A stretch of DNA of 64,000 nucleotides, taken from positions 4,464,001 through 4,528,000 of the forward strand of contig NC_079241.1 of the NCBI RefSeq assembly GCF_028009165.1. The letters run 5' to 3'. Source of the DNA: Akanthomyces muscarius (Eukaryota; Ascomycota; Sordariomycetes; Hypocreales; Cordycipitaceae). Below the pieces are notes generated by a model that saw only the letters and a program-made list of their open reading frames with translations, was not told the origin of the DNA and ran no database searches. Positions 46,899 to 56,446 of the stretch are shown one piece after another (within the stretch, counting starts at the first letter, position 1; each line of letters opens with the position of its first letter). A program made the translations under genes and the position numbers.

Positions 46899-47227
46899 AA
46901 ACCCGGATCACAAAGGCGAAGCGGGGTGTTTGCGAATAAATAGAGACAGTAACAAACAGAAGAAAAAGAAGGGAAGAATGACGGCGCCTCTGCTTGGTGG
47001 GATGTGACTATTTTTTTTTCTCCAGTTGCGGAGACGCTCGCTCCCTCTGACAGTCTGGCGGGCCCGCTGTAGTCACAGTCGCTCAGCAGCCTGAGCCAGC
47101 CAAGCAAGGCAAGGACAGCACTCGGCGCTGGCAGCTGGCAAACTGTGACTCAGTGCCAAATCGGGGTAGCTTCCAGCAGATGGGGGTGCCCGAAGCCGGG
47201 CGGGCAGCGAAAAGGGTGTACCAGTAG

Positions 47228-47275
47228 GCGTGGGCGTGGGCGTGGGTGTGGATGTGGGTGGTAGTGTGGGTGTGC
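47228..47275. repeat. GTGGGC/GTGGGT minisatellite
   Basis: About eight imperfect 6-base units (GTGGGC, GTGGGT, GTGGAT) in tandem lie ~340 nt upstream of the ArgRS start codon. It is likely variable in length between strains. Confidence 0.75.
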
Positions 47276-47754
47276 AGACAGCTGGAGAGAGGTGCCAAGT
47301 AGTTATTCATGCGATTGTAATCTGTCGTCCGTTTGTATCGTCAAAAACTTCAACTTTGCATCCGTCGTCAATTGCTTGTTTCCGGGAGATTGGCCAGGCC
47401 CGTTCCGTTGCCCTTGGCCGGGGCGGTTCAACGCTGCGCCGGTTGCTGGGTGCCCATGCATGCTCTCGAGGTACGTACCTTTTCCTGAGCCAGACACTGC
47501 TAACTAACGTTGGGTACCTAGCTTCAGATTCCGATCCCTGCGCCAGTCGGCTCTCCTGTCCAAGGCACGCGACAGGTTTCGCCCTGAGACTCCCACGAGA
47601 CGAGAAACGGTCCATTGGGCGAGGCAATAGCGTAGCCAGGGACGCCAGTATTCTGTTTTCCTTGAAAAGAATTGGGCGTTGCAACACTGGAAATTATGGC
47701 AAAATTATATGTTAATATGCGACTCTCGGTGTAACTTGACGGTCCGTTTCACTG

Positions 47755-48120
47755 TTACTTTGGTATAATATATTCAGAAGCAGACGAAAGCAATAAACGC
47801 TGAATCAATCGCGAAAAAAGAGGAAAAATAGGACTCGTCTTAGTTGACCGAGGCAGACATCTTGGTCGGCAGAATACTTGGCCCGACTTGGCTGATCCAC
47901 TGCTATGTACATGGACAAGAATCTCAGTCGGCGGAACACTGGAGCTCATCATTGTGCCTACGCTGAAGCGGAGATAGCCGTCTATGTGCTTGACGGCTAA
48001 CGGGAAAGTCTCGTTGGACTTGGGCGTGAACACGGTGCGGTAGATAGTCAGGCCCCATGAATTTTGGTGGTTGCCTGGCTGCGTAGCATGGTGCAGGTCG
48101 GCGAGACAGAGGCGATGGTG
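47755..48120 (-). pseudogene. possible remnant of a common Pezizomycotina hypothetical-protein family
   Basis: The frame is open from a TAG at 48123-48121 to a stop at 47755 and contains WGLTIYRTVFTPKSNETFP followed by AVKHIDGYLRFSV. WG(F/L)TIYRTVYTPESD...FP is a wording I recall from many uncharacterised filamentous-fungal proteins. The frame has no ATG before the motif, and the sequence after it loses resemblance, so I read it as a fragment. Alternatively it is an exon preceded by an intron ending TGCTAG (48124-48119 region), but no good upstream exon is visible. Confidence 0.3.
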
Positions 48121-48318
48121 CTAGCACCGTACTCTTCTGGCGAACATGCAATGAACACTGCAGGAATCGGCGACAGGTTTATCATGATCACTGAGTGAGC
48201 AGAGAAGTAGAATTGGGCGCGATTGAGTATATTCAAGAGTGTGCCAGTCAACGACCAAGTGCTTGAGGGGTTTTGAAGAATTTCAACCTATCCCATTCTT
48301 TACCAACCTACTACTCAC

Positions 48319-48340
48319 TGACTCACTGACTCGAGTCAGT
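48319..48340. promoter_or_regulatory. TGACTCA site joined to a 16-bp perfect palindrome upstream of the amidase gene
   Basis: TGACTCA (48319-48325) is followed directly by ACTGACTCGAGTCAGT (48325-48340), which is its own reverse complement. TGACTCA is the binding site of Gcn4/CPC1 (amino-acid cross-pathway control) and related AP-1-like bZIP proteins. The cluster is about 270 nt before the amidase ATG, a normal promoter distance. Function is inferred from the motif only. Confidence 0.4.
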
Positions 48341-48608
48341 AGTTATATCGTCAATCGGATTCCCCAAGTACGGCTCCCACATTACCATCCTCCCGAAACT
48401 AGGGGACCAAGCAAGGTACGCCGGCGCCCCGAAACGTGTCCGCTGCCCGCCGGCTCCGCCTCCGTTGCTCCCTAATTTACCGTGCCAGTCAGCTAAAAAG
48501 GGTCCCTCGTTCGCGCGCAGCACGTGGCTGGCTCTCTGCTTTGTTCATAACTGCATGGTATTTCTTGCGTCGATTGATACCCCTTCTCCAAAAGCTTCAA
48601 AAAGCAAA

Positions 48609-50697
48609 ATGCCGTCCAGCGCGTCTTTCCCACCACCAAAGGACTTTCTGTCCTACCCAGACGTCGAGGAGATTGTCTCGCCCAAGTATGAGCCTCGCAA
48701 GGACGCCAATCCCGTGCTCTCGGGTCTGCCCCTCGTCATCGCCTCTAGCCTGTACGTCCGTCTACTGTCCGCCTTTCGTCTGATATCCCATGCCAAGCCC
48801 TCTGCAGTGGTTCGCCGATCTCCTCTGAACTCACATAGATCATGACTAGCATAACCCACTCCTCCTTCTTGGCCAAAATATTCTACAATAATGCAGGCCT
48901 GCAAAAGATCAAGGATCTGCCGTTTCTCGATAATGTTCCATACACTTTTCATGTGAGATTGTCCGTTGCGATCATGTTTTGACCGTCCATTTCTGACCGC
49001 GACCCCCCTGGGCCTGCAGCCTCTTGTCGTTCCCCTCGGCCACAATGGCCCCATGGTCGAGCTGAGCGAAGCGCAGCTCAACCCCAAAAACAGAGGCGAA
49101 ACGCATCACTACACCGCCAGCGACTACCATGCCATGTACAAATCGGGCCACGTCACCCCCTTGCAAGTCGCCGAGACTCTTCTGTCCCTCACCAGCAAAT
49201 ACGCAAAGGAGTCCTCCGTGTACCAGGATGCGTGGGCCGACTCCCACGGGGCTGACCAGCTCGCTCTCGACGCGGCCAAGGCGTCTACGCAGCGATGGGC
49301 CGCAGGTAAGCCCCTCGGCATATTGGACGGTGTTCCGATCGGTGTCAAGGATGACCTCTCGGTTCAAGGCTACATTGACCACGATGGAATGGCGTACCAG
49401 AAAGGCGTTCCTTTCTTCAAGCCAGCGGAAGCGACTGTATGGCCTGTGCAGGCACTTCAAGCTGCCGGCGCTGTCGTCATTGGAAAGAACAGGATGCATG
49501 AGCTAGGATCAGGTGAGTCCCCCCAAAGTATGACATTTCAAAAACAATCTGTTATTAACTGCTTCTACAGACACCAACGGCCTCAACGTGAGTCCAGGTC
49601 GATGCCCAAGTAAACAAGAGAGACAAACTAACGAAATACAATAGCCACACCAGGGAACCCCCACGAACCATCTTAATGACCAGTACTACCCCGGTGGCTC
49701 ATCATCCGGCGCCGGCTCTTCTCTTGGCGCTGGGGTCATACCGATCGCTGTAGGCACAGACGCCGGTGGCAGCGTGCGTTTTCCAGCTGTTTATAACGGC
49801 GTATACGGCTTAAAGCCATCTCACCACCGCACCTCGGAGATGAACAGCACCATGTGCGTTACCGGCCCCATGGCTGCCAACGTGGCTGACTTGACCATTG
49901 CCTACCGCATCATGTCGCAGCCCGACCCCAAGGCGTCCATCCAAAGCAAGTTTGCGGTATCTCAGCCGCCGGCCGCCGGCAGCACAAAGTACATTGGCGT
50001 CGATCGCGCCTGGTGGGGTGCTTCGGACCCTCGCGTCGTTGACGCTTGCGACAAGGCGCTCGACCACTTTATATCACGGGGCTATGAGCTTGTCGACATT
50101 ACCATTCCCTACATCGACGAGGCGCAGACCGCGCACGGAGGCGTTACGATTGCCGAGATGACAGAGGCCGCTCGCCGCCGAGGCGGCGACAATACGAGCT
50201 GGACAGGCCTCATTGGCCCCGTCAACAAGCTGGTTCTGGCTCTAGGACTCGAGACCAATGCCGCAGATCTTCTCAAGTTCAACTCCATGCGCACGCTCAT
50301 CATGCGCCACATGGCCTGGCTATTCCAGAAGTACCCGGGGCTGCTCATTCTGACGCCCACCGCTCCATTCCTAGGCTGGGAGAAGAAGGCCGCGCATGCC
50401 AAGTACGGTGTCAGTGACGGCGACAAGACGTTCCTCAGCATGATCTACGTGTTCCTCGCCAACATTGCCGGTCTTCCGGCACTGACAGCGCCCATCTCCT
50501 ACGCTGATCCTGACCAGGGCGAGGGCAAGGTGTGCATCGGCATGATGGCGACGGGTGAATGGGGCGCCGAGGAGGCTCTGCTGGCTTGGGCAGCGGATGC
50601 CGAGACGTATCTGCACGAAGTCTACCCCGAAGGACGCAGAAGACCGAAGACCTGGGTTGACGTGCTGGACCTGGCCGCGAAGCAGAGCACAGCGTAG
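48609..50697 (+). CDS. amidase-signature family hydrolase (fatty-acid-amide-hydrolase-like)
   Basis: Hydrolyses an amide bond using a Ser-cisSer-Lys triad; the substrate is unknown. Best exon set: 48609-48751, 48850-48952, 49020-49512, 49571-49587 and 49645-50697, giving 602 residues. Exon 4 is a 17-nt micro-exon coding most of DTNGLN; it restores the family wording (GSDTNGLNPHQGTPTN). Triad residues are all visible: Lys192 in VPIGVKDD, the cis-Ser in GGSSSGAG (around 271-273) and Ser295 in GTDAGGSVRFPA. The C-terminal domain (LTPTAPFLGW, NIAGLPALTAPI) is typical. Intron 1 is ambiguous: donor GTACGT (48752) with acceptor ending 48849 gives SSLITHSSF; donor GTCCGT (48756) with acceptor ending 48838 also keeps frame. 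There is no signal peptide. It converges with the small acidic protein gene, with 172 bases between stops. Confidence 0.9.
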
Positions 50698-50869
50698 AGC
50701 AAGGTGGTGGAATGTAGCAAAATGCCTGTATAGTTTCACTTACCAGCTATCCGCGTCTGAAATCTTATCTTGTCACAGTCCTTCATGTATATGTATTGGA
50801 GTTTGGATCAAAATTGTATTATTTTTGTCGACTGCTGCAGTACCCCTAGGTGACGGATGCTGCTTTGAC

Positions 50870-51806
50870 TCATTTGATGAACTGCGAGGCCATGTTGGCG
50901 AGACCACCCAGGCCACCGCCGCTCTGCTGCATCTGGGACTTGAAGTAGAGCTTCATGGCGACCTCGGCAGCCTTTTGCATGACGGAGTTCTTGTCGGCGC
51001 TGCTGGCAGCGCTGCCCTCGGCAGATTTGGAGTCGAAGAGCTGGATGTGGTGGTGTGATTAGCCCTTAACTGTACATGACAATGGCGGGAGTGACGCCAA
51101 TAGGAGGATGGCGGATGGACTGCCACGTCTGCCCTGACGACCAGAAGATGTCTTACCTTGCTGGCTTCACCCATGGCGAGGCTGACAAAGTCGTTCTTGC
51201 CGCCGTTGCCCTCTTCCTTGCCACCAGAAGTGAACTTCTTGAGGGCCTGCATGGCAGCGGCGGTGCCCATGGCGTTGACGCTGGTGTCGTTGTCGCCCTT
51301 GTTGTAGACCTGGTCGTGCTTGTCGGCAGCATCTATAAAACGAGATTAATATTCATGTCGTCAGGAAATACGACATCCCTGTAGTGTTGCCACACCCTTC
51401 TCGTCGACCTCGCCATTCTTGATCTCTTCATCTTTGTGGCTAAGTGAGCTCAGGACGCTGCTGAAGAGGTCGGAGCTACCACCACTGCCACCTTGCTGGC
51501 TATTGCCATGCTCGTTGTTGCCCTGCTGCTGGTTGTTGCTGCCGCTGCCGCTGTTGTTGTCTGGAGTGAAATGATGTTAGTTCAACTGGCCGCATCTCGA
51601 TTTTTTTCCTTTCTGTAAACCAATATCATGGAGAGCTGAAAAAGATCGACTGCTAGTCAGCTGTCCAGATATAGCTCCGGGTAGCTTGGAGTTGCGGGCG
51701 CCAAGCGAGGGGCCGTAACCCGATGAGGGGTAGTTATCGCTCATCAACTATGCCACTTACTCTGCTTAGCAAGGAAGTCCTTGCCGGCGTTGATGAGGGA
51801 GTCCAT
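50870..51806 (-). CDS. small Gln/Gly/Ser-rich protein, beta-flanking/DUF7721-like
   Basis: Four exons, 51806-51761, 51560-51396, 51332-51157 and 51040-50870, give 185 residues. Introns have donors GTAAGT, GTGTGG, GTAAGA and acceptors CTCCAG, TTATAG, ATCCAG. The product starts MDSLINAGKDFLAKQ, has a low-complexity Asn/Gln/Gly segment (GSGSNNQQQGNNEHGNSQQG), then a helical conserved part (DLFSSVLSSLSHKDEEI, DAADKHDQVYNKGD, MGTAAAMQALKKFTSGG, DFVSLAMGEASKLFDS, AAEVAMKLYFKSQMQ) and ends in LANMASQFIK. This resembles the fungal family annotated as beta-flanking protein. The function of that family is unknown to me. Intron 1 contains an in-frame-compatible alternative start (MSDNYPSSGYG, ATG at 51744), so a second first exon is possible. 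Confidence 0.75.
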
Positions 51807-53352
51807 CTTGGCTGATATGGAGAGGGTATTAGGAGAACGGAAGAAATATCAAGATAAATTAGTGCCTTGATTGTCTGGTGAATGGAGAGAAGAAGGAAGA
51901 AGAAAACAAGCCAAGAGGAGGGAGGAGGGGCAGTTTTGAGTGGAATGGCCATGACGAGACTAAGTATACCGTGCATGTCTCTCTACATCATACCTGGTCC
52001 CCTGAGCTGCTGAAAAGGCGACCCGGGTCCCTAGCTTGGCGGCACTAGCACTGCGCAGGTGAATAACTACGCAATACATTGGCGGGGCCTTGAGCTTTCG
52101 GGTCGTACCACCCGCTCGAAGCATCTGGCGACCAATGACGGAGAGCTTGGAACTCGTCGCCAAGCAGTGGGTGGGAGGGGAAGCCCACTGGGCGAATGGA
52201 ATTACAGAGGCCTCGGAAGACCCTTGCCGGGACTGCTGTAAATCTGTCGGCTTGGTGGAGAAGAAGAGAAAGGGACGCTCGGAGCGAGGCTGCAAGACTT
52301 ACAAGACTTGTTGAAGACTTTTCCAGCTGAAGAGGTGGCTACACATGAGCCATTGCATGGGCTAGTCTAGGTAACAGCAATTGCTCCCGCATCACTGTTC
52401 TGTGTCGCTTCGTAGACATACAAGACTCAAACAAGGCGCTGAACAACTGGTTACATTGGAATCAAACCAGGGGTGCCCAACGTGGGGTCGTCAAACCTTG
52501 GCCCGCCACAATCTTGCCTTCAACTCAGGATGGCGTACCAGTAGTCTCTTGTGGCCGTACAAGATCGAGCAATCAATGCGTAAGTTTCTGCAACAATGAT
52601 GGACTGACCGAGCGCTAGGCCAACTTGGAATCTTGGGCCGCATGCCCAATCGGACCTGTGCCGTGATTGCACACGCAACCAATCCTGACTTGGGGTGCAG
52701 TAGCGGCTATCCGTCTGTATAGGCGCAGAGAAAAGGGAAAGAGAATGGTAAAAATAGTAAAAAATAGTGAAAATGGTGAAAATAGTAAAACGAAAATTCA
52801 AGACAACTTCTGATAGCTGCCAAGTAGCTAGCATCTTGTAAAGGCATACAAGCCATGCATAACTCTCGACCTGGGTGAGCAATGTGTACAAGCACGACAA
52901 GGTACCTAGCCCAGAGCTGCAACTACCATAAGATGCAGAACAAAATCTGAATTAATCGAATCTCTCTGCCACCGATAACGACGCCAATGATTAGAGAGAA
53001 AAAAAAAAGAAAAGGCCAAAACACGGGTATATTTGTTACGGTATCTTTGTTACGACGTGAAATGAAGACCAAAGCAATTCCATAAAGAAACGGCGCCGCG
53101 ACCATCGGTCTGCCCTCTTCCTCGCTGGTTGGCGCTCAAGCCGACCGTCCGACCGTCCGTCGCCCGGCCCGACGCTGCCCAGCCTTGCCAATGACGGAGT
53201 GACAAGCAAGGCTTATTACTTCTCACCACCACCCCACCATTCAGAATTCTTTGCTTGCGCATCAATCAACTTCTTTGGATTTTTCCTACTGCTGAAATTT
53301 CAATTCGCAAACACTCCGGATTCGAGCCGTAGGCCAAAGTCCACAACTTGTC
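51807..53352. other. 1.5 kb divergent intergenic region
   Basis: Lies between the small acidic protein gene and the second Zn2Cys6 gene. It has one AT-rich tandem repeat (52746-52790) and no visible gene. Confidence 0.5.
52746..52790. repeat. AAATAGT/AAATGGTG AT-rich tandem repeat
   Basis: Successive units of the form (G)TAAAAATAGT, AAAAAATAGTG, AAAATGGTG and AAAATAGT give a degenerate 9-10 base repeat, about 560 nt before the second zinc-cluster gene. Confidence 0.6.
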
Positions 53353-55946
53353 ATGTCGGCAGACGCAGAGAGAGAAAAGGCAGCCAGGCGGCGCCGGGAC
53401 AAGGTGCAGCTGTCGTGCCATCTGTGTCGCAAGAGAAAGCAAGTTGCTTCTTTGTCGTCTTCTTTCTTTTTTTTTCCTTCCGACCCACGCAACCTCGCCC
53501 TTGAGAAAATTACTGACCTGCCGCTCTTGTGACCAGACTGCGCTGCAATCGCGTCCAGCCTTGCTCCAACTGCTCGTCCCGCGGCCTCGCCTCATCGTGC
53601 ACATTCCCCGACAACAGCAACCCGCCGTCTGCGCCCGCCGGCACCGCCAAGGCTGCCAGCTTCCAAGATCGCATCAACCATCTCGAGGGCCTCGTCGTGC
53701 AGCTCCTCCAGCAGGATGCCCAACCTAACAAGCCTCCCCCGCTGTGCGCCAAGTGCTCTGCGCCTCTGGGCGGCGCGGGCGACGATGACGGCCCTCGTCG
53801 CCCTCCTCCCGAGTCCGCGACCGCGACCGCGAACACGCCTGCCGCTGCATCGACGCCTGCGACCACAGTCTCATCGCCATCGCGTGCGTCGCATTCGCAT
53901 CCGCTCGACGTCGGCAAACTGCAGATCGACAGCGCCAAGAGCGCCTACGTCAGCAGCCCGCACTGGAGCGCCGTGCTCAGCGGGCTGTCGGAGCTCAAGA
54001 GCTTCTGGCCAACGACGACCATGGCAGCCGAAGACGAAGACGGCGATGACGACGACTTCTTCCCCGGCGACCAAAGCGATAACCAGTACTACAAGGCAGA
54101 CCTGGACAGCCACGAGTCGTCGCCCATGCAGGCCGCTGTGGCAACTCCGGGCAAGAGGCGCTTCCAGCTGCTGTTTGGCGGGCACAAGCAGCAGTCACTG
54201 GATGAGATTCTGCAGATCATGCCGCCGCGCGAGGTCGTGGACCGCCTGGTGCTGCTATACTTTAACAATATGATGCTACCGCGTAAGAATTCATATTTCA
54301 GCATCATGTATGCCTCGACGCATTTGCTAACCTGCGCGCTCTCTGCTAGTCGCTGTCATCCACTCCGGGAGTTTCCTGGCACAGGTACAGGAAAACCTCA
54401 TGATGATCCGTACCCTGAGTACGCAGATAGGCTAACACAGCAATTCGTCTAGTATGAGAAATTCTGGAAATCACCATACGACGCGCCAATACTATGGATC
54501 GCCATGCTTCTCGGCATCATGAGCGTCGCCAGCCAGACCGAGGCCGCCTGGGCTCACTACGCTTCCAGATCACATCCGCCTTCCGGCCTCAGTCCATCGA
54601 CGACGAACGCGCAGTCATCGTCACTTCCGCTCTCCTCGCCCTTTCCGCTCCAGACGCCCCCCTACGTCGACCAGATCGTCGCGTGCCTCATTCTCGGCGA
54701 ATACAGCAAGGGCGGCGCCTACGCCATCGAGGCGCTCCTGCACTACCAGTTCATCGAGGTGACGAGCTCCGCCGACGGGCACGCCGACGCCTGGCTGCTC
54801 TCGGGCATCGTGACGCGCCTCGCCTACCGCATGGGCTACCACCGCGACCCGTCGCACTTTGCCTCCCTCAGCCCCTTTCAGGGCGAGACGCGCCGCCGGC
54901 TGTGGATCACCGTGCACGCCATGGACACCATGATGTCGGCGCAGATGGGCCTGCCGCGCCTCATCAAGGCCGGGTCCGCCGACGTGCGCCTCCCGCGCAA
55001 CCTGCACGACGCGGACCTCGACCCGGCCTGCGCGGCGCTGCCCCCCGAGCGGCCCTGGACCGACCTCACCCCGACGCTGCACCTCATCGCCAAGCACCGC
55101 CTCTTTGTCGTCATCGGCACCATCACCGACGTCGGCATGAGCGTCGATGTCGCCGGGCCCGAGAACCCCGTCGCGCGCGAAAAGGAGCTCACGAGCCTCA
55201 TCCGCACCACCTACGACGAGCTGCCCGACCAGTGCAAGTTCCACAGCATGCTGGGCTGCATCGCCGACAAGGCCGCCGACATTATCCACCGCATCGGCGC
55301 CAGCGCGCTGCTGCAAAAGGGCCTCATCGCCATCCACTGGCACCGCCTCATGGCGAGCGACGCCGCCGAGGAGGCCGAGCAGCTGCGCGACGCCGCCGGC
55401 GATAGGGCGCACGTCCGCCAGTCGTACGCCATGTGCATCCGCGCCGCGCTCAAGGTCCTCGGCTTCCAGTCCATCGTCGAGAGCGAGTCCCGGCCCGGCG
55501 GCGGCCTGTTCCCGCAGCGCATCCAGGCATCGTCGGTGATTAAGCACGAGTTTCTCATGAGCACCGTCGTGCTGTGCCGGCACATGTACCGCGTCGCTGC
55601 GGGCCCGTTTGGCTCGCCGCTGCTCGAAGTCGCTCTGGAGAAGAGCAGCAGCGACAGCGGGGACGAAGGTGAGGCGGCGCTTCCCGAGCCGCTCGAGGTC
55701 GAGGCGGCGCTGCGCCACTCGCACAGCATCTGGCAGAGGGGAAGTTCCGTGTCGTCCGAGGCGAGGCGCATCTCGTCCATCCTCGACGCGCTGTTCAGGA
55801 AGCTCGGCACCAGCTCTCCCCGGCCCGGCGAGCCAGCCATGCCGTCGGCATCGCCGTTTGACGACATCGACCCGGGGCTTGCCCTGCTCGACGAGTTTGG
55901 GCTTCTGCATCATTTACAGGATATGAACAACTGCTTCGACATGTAA
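53353..55946 (+). CDS. Zn2Cys6 transcription factor with fungal middle homology region
   Basis: Exons are 53353-53438, 53537-54282, 54350-54384 and 54453-55946, giving 786 residues. Intron 1 has a non-canonical GC donor (AAA|GCAAGT) and acceptor GACCAG; it is the only way I found to join CHLCRKRK to LRCNRVQPC. The zinc cluster (residues ~22-53) has spacing C-X2-C-X6-C-X5-C-X2-C-X8-C. A short helix (FQDRINHLEGLVVQLLQQ) acts as a likely dimerisation coil. Introns 2 and 3 bracket a 35-nt exon coding LAVIHSGSFLAQ, which continues into YEKFWKSPYDAPILWIAMLL, the classic start of the fungal_trans domain. LAYRMGYHRDPSHF and GETRRRLWITVHAMDTMMS are further landmarks. The C-terminus is acidic. I cannot name the target pathway. 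Neighbouring WC-2 converges with it; no functional link is implied. Confidence 0.9.
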
Positions 55947-56446
55947 CACCGCTCGGGATAGTTCGCGCACCTCTCTGTTTGATAGTTTTTATTTAATATA
56001 CCCAAAATGCGTATGGTAATGTCTTGATTAACTGGATTTTTGGTGATGATTTGCTCAAGGGCTACATCGTGTACTGTGCACCTTTTTGCTAGGTAGGCTA
56101 AAATGTCCTCTCAGCAGATGTGGTGAGGGGGCCGGGGGATAATAAAAGGAAGGAAAGATGAAAAAGCAAACTCCAGGCCGTATTCGTATACTTCGGCCGT
56201 CCTGTCGTCAGTGTGCCCTAGCACTACTCCGTATAATGTAGTGTACAAACCGGAACAAGCGAAATCAGGGTAAAAGAGAAACACCGATGCACCATTCGCA
56301 AAATCTGCGCCGAAATCCTGTCGCTTGTGTAATGGTTTGCGTATCCGAAAGAAAAAGGAATGCCTCTATTGCTCTGTCCAATTCAAAAGTAGTAGTAGTA
56401 GTCGTTGTCGTTGGGTAGACTCATAGGTCAAGGCCGTGATGCTGCA
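55947..56446. other. convergent 3' region between the Zn2Cys6 gene and WC-2
   Basis: The 500 bases are AT-rich and hold both 3' UTRs. A GTA microsatellite lies at 56389-56413. An alternative WC-2 3' exon could begin at 56441. Confidence 0.5.
56389..56413. repeat. (GTA)n/(GTC) microsatellite
   Basis: AGTAGTAGTAGTAGTCGTTGTCGTTG is a trinucleotide run just past the WC-2 stop codon, in its probable 3' UTR. Confidence 0.7.

Larger units (their letters stand above)
46899..48608. other. 1.7 kb divergent intergenic region (ArgRS / amidase)
   Basis: Contains a GTGGGC minisatellite (47228-47275), a minus-strand gene remnant (47755-48120) and a palindromic TGACTC cluster (48319-48340) that may regulate the amidase gene. 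Confidence 0.5.

Noticed and set aside
42907..50697. FMO plus amidase as a metabolic gene cluster
   Set aside because: They are separated by the essential ArgRS gene and lack any backbone synthase, transporter or cluster regulator, so chance neighbourhood is simpler.
54621..55913. A 430-codon open frame on the minus strand opposite the second Zn2Cys6 gene
   Set aside because: It is antisense to a well-supported coding exon of high GC3; such shadow frames are expected. Its translation is rich in Arg/Gly/Ala/Val with no family motif and no introns.
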